A stretch of DNA of 61,697 bases from Amycolatopsis nivea (GTDB taxonomy: Bacteria; Actinomycetota; Actinomycetes; Mycobacteriales; Pseudonocardiaceae), in the NCBI RefSeq assembly GCF_004522235.1, contig NZ_SDLT01000051.1, positions 1 to 61,697 on the forward strand, written 5' to 3'. Shown here piece after piece: positions 44,433 through 52,919 of this stretch. The position numbers were made by a program, and so were the translations under genes. Below the pieces are notes generated by a model that saw only the letters and a list, made by a program, of their open reading frames with translations, did no database searches and was not told the origin of the DNA. Within the stretch, counting starts at the first letter, position 1. Each line of letters opens with the position of its first letter.

Positions 44433-45745
44433 CGTGTCACTGTAAGCCGCGCCCGTTCCAGTGCGTGTCCGGTCCGCAGCAGCACGGACTCGCCATGCGG
44501 CCGGGCAAGGAGTTGCAGCCCGATCGGCATCCCGTCGGGATCGTCGCCGATCGGGAGCGTCAAGGCGGGCACGCCGGTGATGTTCGCCGGGGCCGAGAGC
44601 CGGATGTACGCGTCCGAGACTGTTTCGACACTCCCGTCCGACCAGGTGACAGTCTCTTGTCCGGCGGGAACGGCGGTGGTCGGGACGGTCGGCGCGGCGA
44701 GAACGTCGATCTTGTCGAACAGCCGCGCCCATTCCTGGCGCATGAGGGTGCGGGCGCGTTGGGCACGCAGGTAGTCCCCCGCGCTCATCAGCTCGCCGGC
44801 TTCGAGCAGGACGCGGACGTCGGCGGCGTACTGGTCGGGCACGCTGCGGATGCTTCGTTCGTGATATGCCGTGGCCTCGGGAACCATCAGGCCCCAGTGC
44901 GTCGCCTGGAGGTAGCGGGTCATCGGGATTTCGACGTCGACCAGCTTCGCGCCCAGTTCGGCGAGGTGGTCGATCGCCTCGCGGACGGCGGTTTCCACGG
45001 CCGGGTCGAGGTGGTCGAAGTAGTAGTTGCCCGGCACCCCGACGCGGAGCCCGGTCAGATCTTCGTCAAGGGAGAATGACTGTCCAATGAGGACGGACAG
45101 AACCAGCGCGGCGTCCGCAACGGTGCGGGTGATCGGGCCGACATGGTCCAGCGACCAGGACACCGACGTCACGCCGTTCCGCGGGATGAGGCCGTAAGTC
45201 GGCTTGAGGCCGACGACTCCGTTCAGCGCGGCGGGGACCCGGATCGAACCGCCGGTGTCGGTGCCGAGGGCGAAAGTCGCGGCACCCGCGGCGACGGCCA
45301 CTGCCGAACCGCCGCTGGATCCTCCGGCGACACGGGACGGGTTGCGGGCGTTGTGCGTCTGCGGAGTCGTGAGGCCGTAAGCGAATTCGTGCGTATGGGT
45401 TTTGCCGAGGAGGACCGTTCCGGCGGCCTTGAGCTGGGCCGCGACAGTGCTGTCCCGCTCGGCGCGATGCCCGGCGCGGACCTGGGAACTGGCAGTGGTC
45501 GCGGTTCCGGCGACGTCGATCAGGTCCTTCAATCCCATGGGGATGCCGTGCAGCGGGCCGCGGAGGTCGCCGAGTTCCGCAGCTTCCGCACGAGCCCGAT
45601 CGGCGTCCACCGAGACGTACGCGTGCAGGCGGGGTTCTACCTCGTCGATGCGCGCCAGGACATCTTCGACCAGCTCCGTCGGCGACACCCGCCGGTCCCG
45701 GATCGCGGCAGAGGCTTCGGTGAGAGTGAGGTCAGCGAGCGACAT
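44429..45745 (-). CDS. Amidase-signature hydrolase (AtzE/GatA-like)
   Basis: 438 residues, start at the ATG 45745 that overlaps the end of the small AtzG-like gene by 14 bases. Amidase signature: Lys in GIPMGLKDLIDVAG near 76, the Gly/Ser loop VAGGSSGGSAVAVAAG near 147, and GTDTGGSIRVPAAL with the nucleophile Ser near 175. The paired small gene and overlap match the AtzE-AtzG (GatA-GatC-like) complex type, in which the amidase needs its small partner. Likely substrate is a carbamoyl or amide compound in a catabolic route. Confidence 0.9.
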   Translation of the reverse strand: MSLADLTLTEASAAIRDRRVSPTELVEDVLARIDEVEPRLHAYVSVDADRARAEAAELGDLRGPLHGIPMGLKDLIDVAGTATTASSQVRAGHRAERDSTVAAQLKAAGTVLLGKTHTHEFAYGLTTPQTHNARNPSRVAGGSSGGSAVAVAAGAATFALGTDTGGSIRVPAALNGVVGLKPTYGLIPRNGVTSVSWSLDHVGPITRTVADAALVLSVLIGQSFSLDEDLTGLRVGVPGNYYFDHLDPAVETAVREAIDHLAELGAKLVDVEIPMTRYLQATHWGLMVPEATAYHERSIRSVPDQYAADVRVLLEAGELMSAGDYLRAQRARTLMRQEWARLFDKIDVLAAPTVPTTAVPAGQETVTWSDGSVETVSDAYIRLSAPANITGVPALTLPIGDDPDGMPIGLQLLARPHGESVLLRTGHALERARLTVTR

Positions 45746-45929
45746 GGCTCTCCTCCGCACGGTAGAGGGAAGCCGGTGGGGTGTCGCCGAAATCCAGGTC
45801 GCGCAGGACAGTCACCACGGAGTGGATGTGGTTGGCGACGGCGGCGACGTCGGAATGCCGGGCGGCAGCCAGCGGCAACCCGGCTCGGGCGGCCAGGCTC
45901 GCCGCCTCCTCGGGGGTCAGGTCGGACAC
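45732..45929 (-). CDS. AtzG-like (GatC-type) small amidase partner
   Basis: 65 residues from GTG with AGGAG upstream. Composition and layout (LTPEEAASLAARAGLPL, then VANHIHSVVTVLRDLDFGDTPPASLY) match short GatC/AtzG-like proteins (DUF4089) that wrap around an amidase. The C-terminal acidic DFGDTPPAS is typical. First gene of the amidase/TetR operon, with operator O1 15 bases before its start. Confidence 0.75.
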   Translation of the reverse strand: MSDLTPEEAASLAARAGLPLAAARHSDVAAVANHIHSVVTVLRDLDFGDTPPASLYRAEESHVAR

Positions 45930-45943
45930 AAGGACTCCTAAAA

Positions 45944-45963
45944 GCTAAACGTTTGCGTTAAGC
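45944..45963. promoter_or_regulatory. TetR operator O1 of the amidase/hydrolase divergent promoter
   Basis: GCTAAACG-TTTG-CGTTAAGC: 8-base arms with one mismatch around a 4-base spacer. It shares the CGTTAAG half-site with O2 and covers a -35-like TTGCGT of the rightward promoter (TTGCGT, 17-base spacer, TACCGT at 45976-45981). Confidence 0.65.
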
Positions 45964-45983
45964 GACAGTAGCGGCTACCGTGG

Positions 45984-46008
45984 CTTAACGCAAACATGTT
46001 GCGTTAAG
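45984..46008. promoter_or_regulatory. TetR operator O2 overlapping the hydrolase ribosome binding site
   Basis: CTTAACGCAA-ACATG-TTGCGTTAAG has perfect 10-base arms. The last bases merge into the AAGGAGG ribosome binding site of the downstream gene, so a bound repressor would cover the transcription start and leader. Confidence 0.75.
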
Positions 46009-46020
46009 GAGGCGTTGCCC

Positions 46021-46884
46021 ATGTCCTGGACCGTCGGCGAGATCGCTGTCCACCGGATCGACGAGATCGAATTCCCCGCCGCGACCGGGCCCTGGCTGCT
46101 CCCCGGTGCGACCGCGGAGGTCGTCTCGGGCGAGGACTGGCTGCGGCCGGACTTCGCCGACGGCGGCTCGATCCGCTTGCACAGCCACAGTTTCGCGTTC
46201 GAGAAGGACGGGATGAAAATCCTCGTGGACACCGGGATCGGCAACGGGAAGACCCGCGCCAACCCGGCGTGGCACGGTCTCGACACCGGATACCTGGACG
46301 CGCTGGCCGCCGCTGGGTTCGCGCCGGACGAGGTCGACCTGGTGCTGCTCACCCACCTGCACGCCGACCACGTCGGCTGGAACACCCGCGAGCAGGACGG
46401 CGAGTGGGTGCCGACGTTCCCGTCCGCGCGGCATGTCACCGCGCGCGTCGAGCGGGAGTTCTGGGCGGGCTACGCGATGGACGAACCGCGGCGGCAGATG
46501 TTCGAGGATTCCGTGCTGCCAGTGGAACGGCCGGGTCTGCTGGACCTGGTCGACGTCCCGGCGGACGGGGTGGAAATCGTGTCCGGCGTGCGGTTGCTGC
46601 CGACGCCCGGCCACACGCCGGGGCACGTCTCGATCGAACTGCGCAGTGCCGGCGAGACCGCGCTCATCACCGGGGACGCGGTACACCATCCGGTGCAGTT
46701 CGCGCACCCGGAGATCGGCGCGTCTGTGGACATCGACCCGGCGGAATCCGAGAAAACCCGCCGCCGCCTGCTCGCCGAACTGGCCGATTCGCGCGCGCTC
46801 GTACTGGGCACACACTTCACCCCGCCCACCGGCGGCCACCTGGTGCGGCACGGGTCCAGCTACCGGCTCGTGGAAAAGCCGTGA
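46021..46884 (+). CDS. Metallo-beta-lactamase-fold hydrolase (lactonase-like)
   Basis: 287 residues from ATG 46021, AAGGAGG eight bases before. Metal site: LTHLHADHVGW (HxHxDH) near 117-127, then GHTPGHVSI near 201, GDAVHHP near 222 and a late LGTHF near 262. This set matches AHL-lactonase/methyl-parathion-hydrolase-type enzymes with a dinuclear zinc site. It is divergent from the amidase operon and shares its operators, so both likely open one compound (lactone or cyclic amide, then a linear amide). Its stop lies inside a long hairpin. Confidence 0.88.
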   Translation: MSWTVGEIAVHRIDEIEFPAATGPWLLPGATAEVVSGEDWLRPDFADGGSIRLHSHSFAFEKDGMKILVDTGIGNGKTRANPAWHGLDTGYLDALAAAGFAPDEVDLVLLTHLHADHVGWNTREQDGEWVPTFPSARHVTARVEREFWAGYAMDEPRRQMFEDSVLPVERPGLLDLVDVPADGVEIVSGVRLLPTPGHTPGHVSIELRSAGETALITGDAVHHPVQFAHPEIGASVDIDPAESEKTRRRLLAELADSRALVLGTHFTPPTGGHLVRHGSSYRLVEKP

Positions 46885-46927
46885 AGGACTCCTTGGGGGA
46901 ATCTGAGTCCCGCAAGGAGTCCTTCAC
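46881..46927. terminator. Long repeated hairpin between convergent genes (copy 2)
   Basis: 23-base arms (46881-46903 and 46905-46927) with two mismatches and a one-base loop. The left arm starts GTGAAGGACTCCTTG, as in copy 1 at 35167-35215. The TGA of the upstream hydrolase gene is read from the second base of this element. It lies 25 bases before the end of the convergent MFS gene. Confidence 0.8.
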
Positions 46928-46951
46928 GGACCTCAAAACCGCCCGGGGTGC

Positions 46952-48292
46952 TCAGTCAACGGATGCACGGACTTCCTCCTCCGTCTTCCCAGCCACCGAA
47001 CCAAGATCGACCGACTTCGTCTCCTTCGCCAGCAACGAGGCCACCAGCGAGATCAAACCCATCACCGCCAGATAGACCCCGATCGCATACCCGGTGCCGA
47101 ACTTCGCGTACAGCCCGATCGCGATGATCGGCGCGAGCGAACCAGCCAGCACCGACGCCAGGTTGTACGCCAGCGAAACCCCGGAATATCGCACCTCCGT
47201 CGGGAACAATTCCGCGAAGAACGCGCCGATCACCGAGCTGTACGCGGCGAAGATCAGCAACCCGCCTGCCACCGCGACCGTGATCAATCCGGGACTGCGC
47301 GTGTCGACCAGTGCGAAGAACACGAACGCCCACACGATCGTCGCCACCGAGGCGACCACGTAGATCGGCCGTCGTCCGATCCGGTCGGCCAGCAGGGCGA
47401 ACAGCGGAATCGTCACCACCGCACACGCCTGCCCGACCAGCACCGCCGTCAATCCGACCGAACTGTCCATTTTGAGCGCAGTCGTGACATAAGTGATCAC
47501 GAACAACGAGAACAGATAGAACCCGGCGTTCTCCCCGAAACGCGTTGCCGCGGCGAGCAAAACACTCCGCCAATGCTTGCGGACCACCACACCGGCAGGC
47601 ATCCCCTTCGGCTTCGGCGCTTCCTTGAACAACGGAGTTTCCGCGACATAAAGCCGCAGCCACAACCCGATCAAGACCAGCACCGCGGACAAGCCGAACG
47701 CGATCCGCCAGCCCCAAGACAGGAATTGCGCCGACGGCATCACCGCGCCGAGCACCGCCAGCACACCGGCGGCGAGCAGATTCCCCAGCGGCGGCCCGAC
47801 ATTCGGCCACGAAGACCAGAACGCGCGACGCGCACTGCCGCCGTGTTCGGACACCAGCAGCACGGCCCCGCCCCATTCCCCGCCGAGCGCGAATCCCTGC
47901 ACCAGGCGACAGACGACGAGCAGCAATGGTGCCAGCACACCGACAGCTTCGTACGTGGGCAGCAGAGCGATCAAGAACGTCGAAGCACCCATCAAAAGCA
48001 AACTGGCGATGAGCGTCGAACGTCGTCCCTTGCGGTCGCCGAGGTGGCCGAGCACGACCGCGCCCAGCGGACGCGCCAGGAATCCGACGGCGTAGGTGGC
48101 GAAAGCGAGCACCGTGCCGACCAACGGGTCGTGCGAAGGGAAATACAGTTTGTTGAAGACCAAAGTGGACGCGGTGCCGTACAGAAAGAAGTCGTACCAT
48201 TCGACGGCGGTGCCGGCGAGACTCGACGCCGCCACCACCCCCAGCCGCGTGTGCGGGCGTTTTCTGTTACGTTCGCGAGAGGTATCGGCCAT
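46952..48292 (-). CDS. MFS transporter, metabolite:H+ symporter family
   Basis: 446 residues with twelve helices. Helix 1 TAVEWYDFFLYGTAS, loop 2-3 GHLGDRKGRRSTL and helix 4 GFALGGEWGGAVL are the MHS hallmarks. It is the last gene of the GntR-led catabolic operon, 108 bases after the flavin reductase, and probably imports the aromatic or heterocyclic acid that the monooxygenase attacks. Confidence 0.88.
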   Translation of the reverse strand: MADTSRERNRKRPHTRLGVVAASSLAGTAVEWYDFFLYGTASTLVFNKLYFPSHDPLVGTVLAFATYAVGFLARPLGAVVLGHLGDRKGRRSTLIASLLLMGASTFLIALLPTYEAVGVLAPLLLVVCRLVQGFALGGEWGGAVLLVSEHGGSARRAFWSSWPNVGPPLGNLLAAGVLAVLGAVMPSAQFLSWGWRIAFGLSAVLVLIGLWLRLYVAETPLFKEAPKPKGMPAGVVVRKHWRSVLLAAATRFGENAGFYLFSLFVITYVTTALKMDSSVGLTAVLVGQACAVVTIPLFALLADRIGRRPIYVVASVATIVWAFVFFALVDTRSPGLITVAVAGGLLIFAAYSSVIGAFFAELFPTEVRYSGVSLAYNLASVLAGSLAPIIAIGLYAKFGTGYAIGVYLAVMGLISLVASLLAKETKSVDLGSVAGKTEEEVRASVD

Positions 48293-48400
48293 TTCGGCTC
48301 CTGTGGTCGGAGGGTCCGTGACGCGGATGAAGTGCTGATGCCGGAAGCCTCGGTGGCTGTTGGCGCAGCCACCGAGGCGTGCTCCCCCCTGGGAACTGCC

Positions 48401-48919
48401 TCAGAAGAACCAGTGCACGGGCTCGTTGGCCCGGTCGGCGACGTCGGCGAACCGGCCCCCGTGGAACGCCAGCGGGTCGCCGTCGCGCTCGCACACGCTG
48501 CGCACGTGCCCGAACACGACCACGTGGTCGCCGGCGACCAGATGCCGTTCGACGTCGCATTCGAGGTGCGCGAAGGCGTCCGGGATCACCGGCACGCGGT
48601 GGCGGCCCTCGGTCACCTCCAGCCCGGCGAAGTGGTCCTCGCCGCGACGGGCGAAGCGGAGCGCGAGCTGTTCCTGCCGCGCGGACAGGATGTTGACCGC
48701 GAACCGGCCCGCCTCGACGACCGCGTCGGTGCTGCGCGCGCCGGTCGTCAGGCACACCAGCAGCAGCGGCGGGTCGAGCGAAACCGACGTCAGCGAGTTG
48801 ACGGTCATCCCGTGCGGCACCCCCGCCGCCCGGGTGGTGACCACCGCGACGCCGGTCGCGAAACGCCCCATCGTGCGGCGCATCGTCATCGGGTCGACCT
48901 CGGCCGAGGAAGTGATCAT
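48401..48919 (-). CDS. Flavin reductase of two-component monooxygenase (HpaC-like)
   Basis: 172 residues. Flavin reductase domain: MRRTMGRFATGVAVVTT, HGMTVNSLTSVSLDPPLLLVC (FMN-binding region), and a C-terminal HGGRFADVAD. It uses NAD(P)H to make FADH2 for the HpaB-type oxygenase encoded upstream in the same operon. Start ATG 48919 has AAGGAGAA ahead. Confidence 0.88.
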   Translation of the reverse strand: MITSSAEVDPMTMRRTMGRFATGVAVVTTRAAGVPHGMTVNSLTSVSLDPPLLLVCLTTGARSTDAVVEAGRFAVNILSARQEQLALRFARRGEDHFAGLEVTEGRHRVPVIPDAFAHLECDVERHLVAGDHVVVFGHVRSVCERDGDPLAFHGGRFADVADRANEPVHWFF

Positions 48920-48974
48920 GACGTTCTCCTTGCGAAGGGAGCGGCGGTCCCGTGACCGCCGCTCCCGAACGGGC

Positions 48975-49319
48975 TCAGGCGGGGTAGCGGACCTCGAACG
49001 TGACGACCCCCTCGTCGGTCCGCCACGGGCCGTGCGGCATGCCCGGCGGACGGCAGGCGTACATCCCCGCGGTGAACGTCCGGCCGAGCGTGAGGTCGGT
49101 GAACGAGCCCTCGAGAATGTAGACCTCTTCCCAGAAATCGTGCTTCTGCACGCCCATCGGCGTCGAATCGGCACCCGGTTCGTACCGCAGGATCCGTGTC
49201 GCCACGCCGGTTTCCGGGTCCTTGGCGAGAATGCGCTCGGTGATCTTCGGATCGTCGCCCGGGCACACTGTGAAGGCGACGTCGGTCACCGGGAAGAATT
49301 CGTGTTCCGGTTTGCTCAT
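48975..49319 (-). CDS. Cupin-domain protein
   Basis: 114 residues, a single small cupin barrel. Metal-type motif pieces: HDFWEEVYILEGSFTD (near 60) and MPHGPW (near 94). The start ATG overlaps the HpaB-like gene stop by ATGA, so it is translationally linked to that oxygenase. It may isomerise, decarboxylate or hydrolyse a ring-oxidation product; no direct evidence for which. Confidence 0.82.
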   Translation of the reverse strand: MSKPEHEFFPVTDVAFTVCPGDDPKITERILAKDPETGVATRILRYEPGADSTPMGVQKHDFWEEVYILEGSFTDLTLGRTFTAGMYACRPPGMPHGPWRTDEGVVTFEVRYPA

Positions 49320-50775
49320 CGGGTGATCGCTCCGTCGAGGTCGTAGCTGGACAGGAAGGCGTCGATGTCGCCGAGCGCGCCGTCGAAGCCGTAATTGCGG
49401 AAGGCGTAGCCCTTCACCACGAACGGCGCGCCCGCGTAGAACATCTCGTACTGGTGGTGCCGTCCGGCGAATTCGCTGCCGACGACGTCCCAGGCCAGTT
49501 TGAACAGCTTCACCCGCTCCTCGGCGGGCGCGGACGGGCTGTAAATGTATTTGTCGATATCGGCGCGGGTCTCCGGGTTCGTCAGGTCCGCGACGCTGGA
49601 GGGCACCTGCAGCACGCCGCCGCCGACCAGGTCGCGCAGGATCGCCAGCAGCCGCGGGTACAACTCGGCCTGCAGCCCCATCGCGCCGTACACCGCACGA
49701 GAACCGGGGCGCCACATGCCGTTCTCGTCCGGCTCCGCGGTGTATTCCGCCGCCAGTACCGCCGATTCCACAATGGACGCGAGGCTAGCCAGCTCACCGA
49801 GTTTCTCGACCACGCCGGGGAATTTGTCGACCCCGTTGACCGTGCGACCTTGCGCGCGAGCCCGGCGATGAACTGCGTCTTCACCATGAACCGGATCTGC
49901 GCCTGCCAGTTCCCGAAGACGTGCGCACCGGTGTCGAAGAACTGCCGCCGCAATCCCGCGACATCGCGGTAAACGAACACTCGGTCCCACGGAATGAAGA
50001 CGTCGTCGAAGACGACCAGCGCGTCGGTTTCGTCGTAGCGCGAGGTGAGCGGATAGTCGTATTCACTCGTGGCCGCCGGCGCGTACGGACGGCGGCAGTA
50101 GAGCTTAAGTCCTTCTGCGTCAACGGGAACCGCGAATCCGAGCGCGAAGTCAGCGTCCTCCGGTCCGAGCGGTTTGATGCAAGACACGAAGATCTCGTCG
50201 GCCACCGCGCCGCCGGTCGCGAGCATCTGCGCACCGCGGATCACGATGCCGTCCTCGCGCTCCTCGGCGACTCCCGCCTGGATCAGGTCGCCTTCCCAGG
50301 CGTGCGCGGTGGTCGCCCGCGAAACCTGCGGCGGAATGATCGCATACGAAACGTACAGATTCTCTTCCAGCACGCGCTTGTGGTACGCGGCGATGTTGGC
50401 CGAAAAGTCGCGCTCCCCTTGCGAAAACGCCTCCGGATGCGCGGAGAACGCCGCGACGAACGCGCCCACGTGGTCCGGGCTGCGGCCGACCCAGCCGTGC
50501 GTGTGCCGTGCCCAGGTGGTCGCCGCTTCGCGGTACGCCTTCAGGTCTTCCCGGCTGCGCGGCGGCGTGAACAGACGGTTCACTGTGGACCCGGACGCCG
50601 GGTCGGTGACCGAGATGCCGGATTCCGGGTCGGCCGCGAGGTCGAAGAGTTCCGCGATGGTCTTCGCGATCGGCGCGAACGCCGGGTGGTGGGCGACGTC
50701 CTCGACCGGCGCGCCGTCGAGGTAGATCCGCCGGGGGCCTTTCAGTGCGGCCAGATAGTCGGCTCCGCTGCGCAT
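49316..50775 (-). pseudogene. HpaB-family FADH2-dependent monooxygenase, split by a frameshift
   Basis: Two frames together encode a near-complete HpaB-type oxygenase (about 486 residues). The first (from ATG 50775, MRSGADYLAALKGP) runs through FIAGLARKVA and then leaves the family pattern. The second resumes at VNGVDKFPGVVEKLGEL and goes to 49316. The change lies at about 49841-49842 and equals one missing base. It overlaps both neighbours by coupled starts (TGATG with DUF2848, ATGA with cupin), and all other parts look intact. So it is either a sequencing error or a very recent inactivation. An intact form would hydroxylate an aromatic or heteroaromatic substrate. Confidence 0.85.
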
Positions 50776-51434
50776 CACTCGCTCCTCTGTTTCGTTTCGT
50801 ACGCGTGGGTCAGGGTCGGGCCGCCGGGCAGTTCCAAGTGGACGCGCCAGTACGCGCCGTAGGTGAATTCGCCGCCGAGCAACGGCAAAGTGCCGCAGTA
50901 CAGCGCGAAATCGCCCTCGACCGGACCGAGCCGGTCCAGCAGATCCGCCGGATGCCGCAGCGCGGCCAATTCCCCCTTCTGATACGGACATCCGTCCACA
51001 CTGGAGTCCGCGACGACGTGGTCCCAGTCCGGAATGGACACTTCGGTCCCGAGCTCGGCGACCACCTCCCCGAGCGGCTTCGGACAGGCCGCTTTGGACA
51101 GTGCCACCCCGTCCCGCTCGAGGTCGCGGTCGGTGTGATCGGACCCGACCCCGAGGAAATACCGCCCCTGGTGCCGGATCAGCACCGGTTCGACCTCACC
51201 GGACGTCCCCGGCGCGCTCACCCCGACCACCGGCTCCGTCGTCAGCAATCCCGTGTCCAGGTGGTAGAACGCAGGCACCGATTCCGGCCGCGGCACCCCG
51301 ATCGCCGCCAATTCCGCGATGTGCTCCTCGACCGCGGCCTCGTCGCTCCCGGTGTACCCGGCCACCACCAGCCGCGCCGGGGCGAACGCCAGTTCCTCCC
51401 CGGTTCCCGCGACGTGCAGGGCAATCGTGCTCAT
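50775..51434 (-). CDS. DUF2848 family protein
   Basis: 219 residues from ATG 51434. The layout (RLVVAGYTGSDEAAVEEHI near 21, YFLGVGSDHTDRDLE near 92, SKAACPKP near 113, YCGTLPLLGGEF near 180) fits DUF2848, related to the fumarylacetoacetate-hydrolase fold. Such proteins may act on a ring-cleavage product. It overlaps the nitrilase gene upstream (ATGA) and the monooxygenase downstream (TGATG). Confidence 0.8.
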   Translation of the reverse strand: MSTIALHVAGTGEELAFAPARLVVAGYTGSDEAAVEEHIAELAAIGVPRPESVPAFYHLDTGLLTTEPVVGVSAPGTSGEVEPVLIRHQGRYFLGVGSDHTDRDLERDGVALSKAACPKPLGEVVAELGTEVSIPDWDHVVADSSVDGCPYQKGELAALRHPADLLDRLGPVEGDFALYCGTLPLLGGEFTYGAYWRVHLELPGGPTLTHAYETKQRSE

Positions 51435-52243
51435 ACTCCCGCTCCCGTAAAGTCTGCTGTGGACACCGGCCACCGCCGATCGGCCAGCACCGGGAACTCC
51501 GCCCGCACCGTGTCCACAATGGATTGGTCTATTTCGCAGCGCAGCACTTCCTCGCCGGTGCCCGCCTCGGCCAGCACAGTCCCCCACGGATCGACGATCC
51601 GGCTGGTACCCGCCAGCTCGACACCGCCGTGCTGGGTGCCGGCCGCGTTGACCGCGATCACCAGGACCTGCTCCTCCACCGCCCGGCACGAGGTGAACAT
51701 CCGCCAGTGCTCGCGCCGCGCCGACGGCCACGCAGCCGGGACCACGACCGTCTTCGCGCCGCGATCCACCAGCCCACGCCACAATTCGGGAAACCTCAGG
51801 TCGTAACAGGTCGTCGCCCCGATCGGCCCGAGTCCCGTTTCCGCGACGCTGAGCGTTTCGCCCGGCGTAAGCAATTCCGCCTCACGCGAGGCATATCCGA
51901 AGACGTGCACCTTGCGATAGGTATGCGCGATCGTGCCGTCCGGCGCGAGCAACACCGCGGTATTGAACAACCGCCCGGCCGCATCCCGCTCGACCAAACT
52001 GCCCACATGCACATACGCACCAAGGCTCCGCGCCCACTCGCGCCCCGCCGCGACCGTCGGCCCGTCGAGCGATTCCGCCTCGTCCGGATACGCGTCGAAC
52101 GAGAAATATCCGGCCGCCCACAACTCCGGCAACACCACGAGATCAGCCCCGCGCGCCGACTCCACCAACTGCCCAGCCCGCACCCGACGGTCCGCCGCCG
52201 TCTCGTCCGGCGGACTGGCCAGCTGCACCAACGCGACCTTCAC
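51431..52243 (-). CDS. Carbon-nitrogen hydrolase (nitrilase superfamily amidase)
   Basis: 270 residues. The Glu-Lys-Cys triad is visible: E40 in VVLPELWAAGYF, Lys in YRKVHVFGY near 110, Cys in TTCYDLRFPELWRG near 143. The length fits amidase/omega-amidase-type branches without extensions. It overlaps the GntR gene (ATGA) and the DUF2848 gene (ATGA). It probably releases ammonia from an amide in the same route as the monooxygenase. Confidence 0.9.
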   Translation of the reverse strand: MKVALVQLASPPDETAADRRVRAGQLVESARGADLVVLPELWAAGYFSFDAYPDEAESLDGPTVAAGREWARSLGAYVHVGSLVERDAAGRLFNTAVLLAPDGTIAHTYRKVHVFGYASREAELLTPGETLSVAETGLGPIGATTCYDLRFPELWRGLVDRGAKTVVVPAAWPSARREHWRMFTSCRAVEEQVLVIAVNAAGTQHGGVELAGTSRIVDPWGTVLAEAGTGEEVLRCEIDQSIVDTVRAEFPVLADRRWPVSTADFTGAGV

Positions 52244-52899
52244 AGCCGCTCCCCGACTCGCAGTGCTGTCATCGTGCTGGAGAGATGCTTCGCGAGCGCC
52301 TCCCCGGCCACCTCCGGCTCGCCACCGCGCAACGCTTCGACGATCGCCGCGTGCTCAGCCAGCACCGTGCCCGCCCGGGTCTCGCTGCCCGCGACCGCGC
52401 GCAACCCCATCCTGACCTGCCGCTCCCGCAACGATTCGTAGAACTCGGCCAGCACCGGATTCCCGGCCCGCCGCACGATCGCCCGGTGAAACGCACGGTC
52501 GAACTCGATGAACCGCACCGGTTCGTCCACCACCTCGCGCTGCTTCGCGAGAATGTCGTCCAGCTCGCCGAGAAAGGTCTCGTCGACGCGCTCGGCGAGC
52601 TTGCGGACGCACCAGTCCTCGACCAGCTCGCGCGCCTCCATCACCGCCCGCACCTCCGCGTCGGAGATCGGCGGCACGAACGCGCCCTTCTTCGGCACGA
52701 TCTCGAGGAACCCCTCGGCCTCGAGCCGCAGCAGAGCCTCCCGCACCGGAGTCCGAGACGTCCCGGCCGCCTCGGCAACCTCCGATTCGGTGAGGAACGT
52801 CCCGCCGTCGCGAGGCAGCTCGGCGATGCGCTGCTTGAGGAACCGATAGGTGACGTCCTGCGCGGACCCGGCCCGCCCAGCCTGTCGTACACTGCTCAT
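52240..52899 (-). CDS. GntR-family regulator (FCD/FadR subfamily)
   Basis: 219 residues from ATG 52899 (MSSVRQAG); an upstream ATG at 52923 lies within the palindrome and is less likely. Winged HTH at about 18-75 (LTESEVAEAAGTSRTPVREALLRLEAEGFL), then an all-helical FCD domain with FIEFDRAFHRAIV and a late HAAIVEAL that hold metal-binding His. First gene of the operon and preceded by the palindrome GATGTATACATC, so it likely represses itself and the catabolic genes until a pathway acid is bound. Confidence 0.92.
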   Translation of the reverse strand: MSSVRQAGRAGSAQDVTYRFLKQRIAELPRDGGTFLTESEVAEAAGTSRTPVREALLRLEAEGFLEIVPKKGAFVPPISDAEVRAVMEARELVEDWCVRKLAERVDETFLGELDDILAKQREVVDEPVRFIEFDRAFHRAIVRRAGNPVLAEFYESLRERQVRMGLRAVAGSETRAGTVLAEHAAIVEALRGGEPEVAGEALAKHLSSTMTALRVGERL

Positions 52900-52905
52900 G
52901 GACAA

Positions 52906-52917
52906 GATGTATACATC
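52906..52917. promoter_or_regulatory. GntR/FCD operator
   Basis: GATGTATACATC is a perfect 12-base palindrome with the TGTATACA core typical of FCD-type GntR sites, 6 bases before the chosen gntR start and around its expected -10. Confidence 0.75.
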
Positions 52918-52919
52918 AC

